NCBI GenBank assembly: GCA_007571275.1
Contig: RKRS01000200.1
Span: 1-7,904 of the forward strand
Direction: 5' to 3'
DNA length: 7,904 bases
DNA from: Dehalococcoidia bacterium
GTDB lineage: Bacteria; Chloroflexota; Dehalococcoidia; Bin125
Below the pieces are notes generated by a model. The model made no database searches. It saw nothing but the letters and a program-made list of their open reading frames with translations, and was not told the DNA's origin. Below are positions 5,267 to 7,904 of this stretch, one piece after another. Within the stretch, counting starts at the first letter, position 1. The number at the start of each line of letters is the position of its first letter. A program made the translations under genes and the position numbers.

Positions 5267-6046
5267 ATGGCGATTGATCGACTTGAGGGACGCGTGGCGC
5301 TGATTACGGGCGCCGGATCGGGAATTGGGCGCGCTTCGGCGCTGCGGATGGCGTCGGAGGGCGCCGCGGTGATGTGCGCCGACATCAATGTCGAGGGCGC
5401 GCAGACCACGGCGGCGCAGATCGCCGAGCACGGCGGTCGCTCCGCCACGATGGAGCTGGACGTCACCGCTGAGGACGCGGTCAAGGATGCGCTGGCCCAG
5501 ACGATCGCGGTGCTGGGCGGACTCGATGTGTTGTTCAACAACGCCGGGATTGGCGGGAGTCAATACGGCTGGGATCGGACGATCTCGGTCAATCTCAGCG
5601 GCGTCTATTACGGCACCTTTCACGGCGCGGCGACGCTGGCCGAGCGCGGTGGCGGCTCGATCATCAACACCGCTTCGATTGCCGGCCTCAATGGACTCCT
5701 GAGTAGCGCCTCAACGCGCGACATCGACCTCGAAGTGGAAGAGGGCGCGGGCGCGTACGTCGCGGCCAAGCACGGCGTAGTCGGCATCACCCGTCAGTTC
5801 GCGGTGACCTACGGTCCGCGCCAGGTACGGGTCAACGCGATCTGTCCCGGCTACATCCATACGCCGATGACGGCACAGATCCGGGAGATGGAAGGGGCGG
5901 AGGAGTTCTTGGCCTCGCTCCATCCCATGGGTCGGCTGGGCCAACCAGAAGAGATCGCGGCCGCGGCGGCGTTCCTCGCCTCCGACGACGCCAGCTTCGT
6001 CAACGGCGTGGCGCTGCCGGTCGACGGCGGCTACACCGCCCGCTAA
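5267..6046 (+). CDS. Short-chain dehydrogenase/reductase (classical SDR), NAD-preferring
   Basis: A 259-residue Rossmann-fold oxidoreductase of usual SDR length. In order: cofactor motif TGAGSGIG (14-21); Asp39 at the end of the second strand (CADIN), which favours NAD(H) over NADP(H); DV at 65-66; NNAG (91-94); structural Asn109; catalytic Ser137 (INTASIAG); YVAAK with Tyr164 and Lys168; and PG at 194-195 with GYIHTPM. Ser137 and Tyr164 are 27 residues apart where about 13 is usual, because of an acidic insert (residues about 145-160, RDIDLEVEEGAG) next to the active site that may shape the substrate pocket. It probably interconverts an alcohol and a ketone; the substrate is unknown. GGGGG at 5256-5260 precedes the ATG by six bases. 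A hydrolase follows after 50 bases and a halogenase after that, suggesting one pathway. Confidence 0.94.
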   Translation: MAIDRLEGRVALITGAGSGIGRASALRMASEGAAVMCADINVEGAQTTAAQIAEHGGRSATMELDVTAEDAVKDALAQTIAVLGGLDVLFNNAGIGGSQYGWDRTISVNLSGVYYGTFHGAATLAERGGGSIINTASIAGLNGLLSSASTRDIDLEVEEGAGAYVAAKHGVVGITRQFAVTYGPRQVRVNAICPGYIHTPMTAQIREMEGAEEFLASLHPMGRLGQPEEIAAAAAFLASDDASFVNGVALPVDGGYTAR

Positions 6047-6052
6047 CCATGA

Positions 6053-6070
6053 CCTCCCCCTCTGGGGAGG
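6053..6070 (+). other. Stem-loop between the SDR and hydrolase genes
   Basis: CCTCCCC (6053-6059) and GGGGAGG (6064-6070) form a perfect 7-bp stem around CTCT, seven bases after the SDR stop. With no T-run it is not a clear terminator; it may be a partial transcription end, an mRNA-stabilising hairpin or another REP-like unit (compare the C5/G5 hairpin at 5186-5200). Confidence 0.45.
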
Positions 6071-6096
6071 CATCACGCAATCACGGAGGGAGCCTG

Positions 6097-6918
6097 ATGG
6101 CAATCGCAAGGATCAACGGCGTCAACCTCTACTACGAGGATGTCGGCATCGGCGATCCGATCATCTTCCAGCACGGGTACACGGCGTCACATGACGGCTG
6201 GTCCGGCGTGATCGAGCGGATGAGCGCCCGCTACCGCTGCATCGCAATGGACTGTCGCGGGGCCGGCGATTCCGCGCGTCCGGACGACGGCTACAACATC
6301 GAGCAGCTGGCCGCGGATGTGGTCGGGATGGCTGATTATCTCGGCCTCGACCGCTTCCACTATGCCGGGCAAAGCATGGGCGGCCTGATCGGCTTTGAGC
6401 TGGGGTTGTCGTACCCGGACCGTCTGCTCAGCCTGTCGCTCTCGGCTCCGGCGCCAGCGGACGGGATCGCCATGCCGCAATCGGCCCGTGACACGATGCG
6501 CGAGCGATGGATCAACAAGGAACGGGATCTGCTCATTCGCACGTCGCTGGCGGCGGTGCCCCGAGAGTCGGCGCACGCCGATGTCCCGGCCCAGGTCGAT
6601 CGGCAGCTATCGGTCTCGGTGGGACACTACGACGGCTGCTGGGACGCGATGGTCAACTACCACAAGGGCGACCGTCTCGGGGAGATTCAGACGCCGACTC
6701 TGCTCCTGGCTGGCGCTGCCGACTCGCTCTTGCCGCCAAACCTCAAGGACTTCGCACGACTCGGTAACGCGACGCTGCATGTCTTCAGTCGAGTCGGGCA
6801 CGGCGTGCCGCGCGAGGTGCCATCGGCGTACGCGCGCGTCGTGACCGACTTCCTGGAGCACGGCGTGGTCAACGCGCAGACGCTCGCCGCGGCTGTCGCC
6901 GAAGCGGCCAACGCATAA
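6097..6918 (+). CDS. Alpha/beta hydrolase fold protein
   Basis: A 273-residue enzyme with an intact catalytic triad: nucleophile Ser93 in GQSMGG (91-96), acid Asp209 (LLLAGAADSLLP) and His235 (VGHGVP). The oxyanion-hole HG is at 26-27 (FQHGYTAS), and DCRGAGDS (52-59) is the usual strand-turn motif of the esterase, haloperoxidase and epoxide-hydrolase-like groups. Cytosolic, with no signal peptide. The fold covers ester, lactone and C-C bond hydrolases; Ser rather than Asp as nucleophile argues against haloalkane or haloacetate dehalogenase activity. The start at 6097 is chosen because GGAGGG (6085-6090) lies six bases upstream; an in-frame ATG at 6049 would add 16 residues translated through the stem-loop. 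The halogenase gene starts eight bases after the stop, so the two are surely one transcript. The C-terminus is Ala-rich. Confidence 0.92.
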   Translation: MAIARINGVNLYYEDVGIGDPIIFQHGYTASHDGWSGVIERMSARYRCIAMDCRGAGDSARPDDGYNIEQLAADVVGMADYLGLDRFHYAGQSMGGLIGFELGLSYPDRLLSLSLSAPAPADGIAMPQSARDTMRERWINKERDLLIRTSLAAVPRESAHADVPAQVDRQLSVSVGHYDGCWDAMVNYHKGDRLGEIQTPTLLLAGAADSLLPPNLKDFARLGNATLHVFSRVGHGVPREVPSAYARVVTDFLEHGVVNAQTLAAAVAEAANA

Positions 6919-6926
6919 GGTCTCCC

Positions 6927-7904
6927 ATGCCCGAGCCGATTCGCAGCGCAGTCGTGGTCGGCGGCGGGAGTGCGGGATTCCTCGCGGCGCTGACGTTTCG
7001 GCGGATGCTGCCGCAGGTCAAACTGACCGTGGTTCACTCGCCCAATATCCCAATCATCGGCGTCGGGGAATCGACCACGCCGGCGGTGCCCGTCCATCTG
7101 CACGAGCACCTGGGCATCGACCGCAATGAGTTCCACAAAGAGGTCCGTCCGAGCTGGAAGCTGGGCCTGCGCTTCGAGTGGGGCGCCAGGGATGCGCCGC
7201 ACTTCAACTACACCTTCGACAAGTACCTCGACCAGCGGACCGAAGGTCTGTCCAAGTGGAACGCCTTCTACTGTCTGCACGACATGCGCGATGCGAGCAC
7301 GTTCAACGCGATCATGGATCGCGACCGCTCGCCCGCGACGATCCGTAATGGTCGGCTCTCGCTCGATCCACGCGCCACGTACCACATTCCCAATGCGTCA
7401 TTCATCGACTACCTGGAACGCAAGTCGGTGGCCTCGGGAGCGGAGCTGATCGCCGATGAGGTGGTCAGCGTCGAGCGGAACGAGTCGGGCGGCGTCAAAT
7501 CGTTGAAGTTGGCCGGCGGTCGCGAGCTGGAGGCGGACCTGTTCGTCGACTGCTCGGGCTTCGGCTCGCTGCTGCTGGGCAAGACGCTCGAGGAGCCGTA
7601 CCTCTCCTACCGCGACGCGCTCTATTGCGACCGCGCCGTGGTCGGCTCGTGGTCGCGGGCTGATTTCCCTGAAGACGACACGATCCGGCCCTACACGACG
7701 ATGACGACGATGAAGCACGGCTGGTGCTGGCGCATCGACTTCGAGGACGTGGTCACGCGCGGCTACGTGTACTCGTCGCAGTTCTGTTCGGAGGAGGAAG
7801 CGGAGTTCGAGCTGCGCGCGCTGCAGCCGCAGCTCGCCGGCGCGGAGCTGCGCCTGCTCAAGTTTCCCAGTGGTCGGCGCGAGCGCTACATCGTCGAGAA
7901 CGTG
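6927..7904 (+). CDS. Flavin-dependent tryptophan-halogenase-family protein, 3'-truncated by window edge
   Basis: 326 codons are open to the window end, with no stop; full-length relatives are about 500-550 residues. The N-terminal FAD-binding motif is GGGSAG (12-17), followed by GVGESTTP (45-52). Lys78 in SWKLGLRFEW matches the conserved lysine that handles the hypohalite intermediate in known enzymes. DCSGFGSLLL (208 onward) and GYVYSSQF are strongly family-like. The halogenase signature appears as GWCWRID (W266, W268), with Asp where the textbook WxWxIP has Pro. Known members use reduced flavin, oxygen and chloride or bromide to halogenate indoles, pyrroles or phenols. Whether this one halogenates or is a monooxygenase of the same superfamily cannot be told here. 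No flavin reductase gene is seen in the window. The AAGG of the preceding stop region (6917-6920) can serve as ribosome-binding site. Confidence 0.92.
   Translation, partial: MPEPIRSAVVVGGGSAGFLAALTFRRMLPQVKLTVVHSPNIPIIGVGESTTPAVPVHLHEHLGIDRNEFHKEVRPSWKLGLRFEWGARDAPHFNYTFDKYLDQRTEGLSKWNAFYCLHDMRDASTFNAIMDRDRSPATIRNGRLSLDPRATYHIPNASFIDYLERKSVASGAELIADEVVSVERNESGGVKSLKLAGGRELEADLFVDCSGFGSLLLGKTLEEPYLSYRDALYCDRAVVGSWSRADFPEDDTIRPYTTMTTMKHGWCWRIDFEDVVTRGYVYSSQFCSEEEAEFELRALQPQLAGAELRLLKFPSGRRERYIVENV

Noticed and set aside
6049..6096. Upstream in-frame ATG for the hydrolase
   Set aside because: It lies before the stem-loop and has no ribosome-binding site, whereas ATG 6097 has GGAGGG six bases upstream and starts where the fold begins.
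6085..6105. Near-identical start regions of the SDR and hydrolase genes (17 of 21 bases shared with 5256-5276)
   Set aside because: The likeness is mostly a G-rich ribosome-binding site plus a shared Met-Ala-Ile start, so chance or ordinary convergence explains it.
6687..7385. 232-codon minus-strand open frame across the hydrolase-halogenase junction
   Set aside because: It crosses the end of one well-supported gene and the start of another and lacks any recognisable motif.

Overview
The window comes from a GC-rich bacterium. Typical genes here run well above 60% G+C (44 of 60 bases in 5401-5460). The gene mix is a tungsten/molybdenum aldehyde oxidoreductase, small membrane-anchored beta-strand proteins, an SDR dehydrogenase, an alpha/beta hydrolase and a flavin halogenase. 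That would fit a Chloroflexota- or actinobacteria-like organism, but this is an impression from protein style, not a placement. No rRNA, tRNA, CRISPR array, transposase or integrase was seen.

Layout. (1) Bases 3-1391 hold the 3' part of an aldehyde:ferredoxin oxidoreductase-family gene, closed by a strong intrinsic terminator hairpin at 1424-1453. (2) Bases 1500-2479 hold two overlapping plus-strand genes for small membrane-anchored proteins with OB-like beta domains resembling DUF5666. (3) On the minus strand, 3498 back to 2476, a Prx5-type peroxiredoxin is followed by a two-helix membrane protein with a PH-like tail. This unit converges on the previous one and the two stops overlap in a TTAA. 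(4) Bases 3499-3656 are a divergent intergenic region with an 11-C homopolymer inside a 10-bp inverted repeat. (5) Bases 3657-5119 carry a type II restriction-modification pair: a beta-class DNA methyltransferase and a PD-(D/E)xK nuclease overlapping by ATGA. Parts of it are clearly AT-richer than the flanks (27 of 60 G+C in 4621-4680 and in 4861-4920), which suggests horizontal acquisition. (6) Bases 5120-5266 hold GC-rich hairpins of REP type. (7) From 5267 to the window end lies a plus-strand run of SDR oxidoreductase, alpha/beta hydrolase and a flavin-dependent tryptophan-halogenase-family enzyme cut by the window edge, probably one metabolic operon.

The most interesting spot is the leader of the restriction-modification pair. 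The 11-C tract is open in all frames at that point. A gain of one C (or loss of two) would join an upstream GTG-started reading frame in phase to the methyltransferase with no intervening stop, which is the geometry of slipped-strand phase variation. A homopolymer miscall in the assembly is the main alternative. The second point of interest is the halogenase-hydrolase-SDR cluster, whose substrate is unknown.
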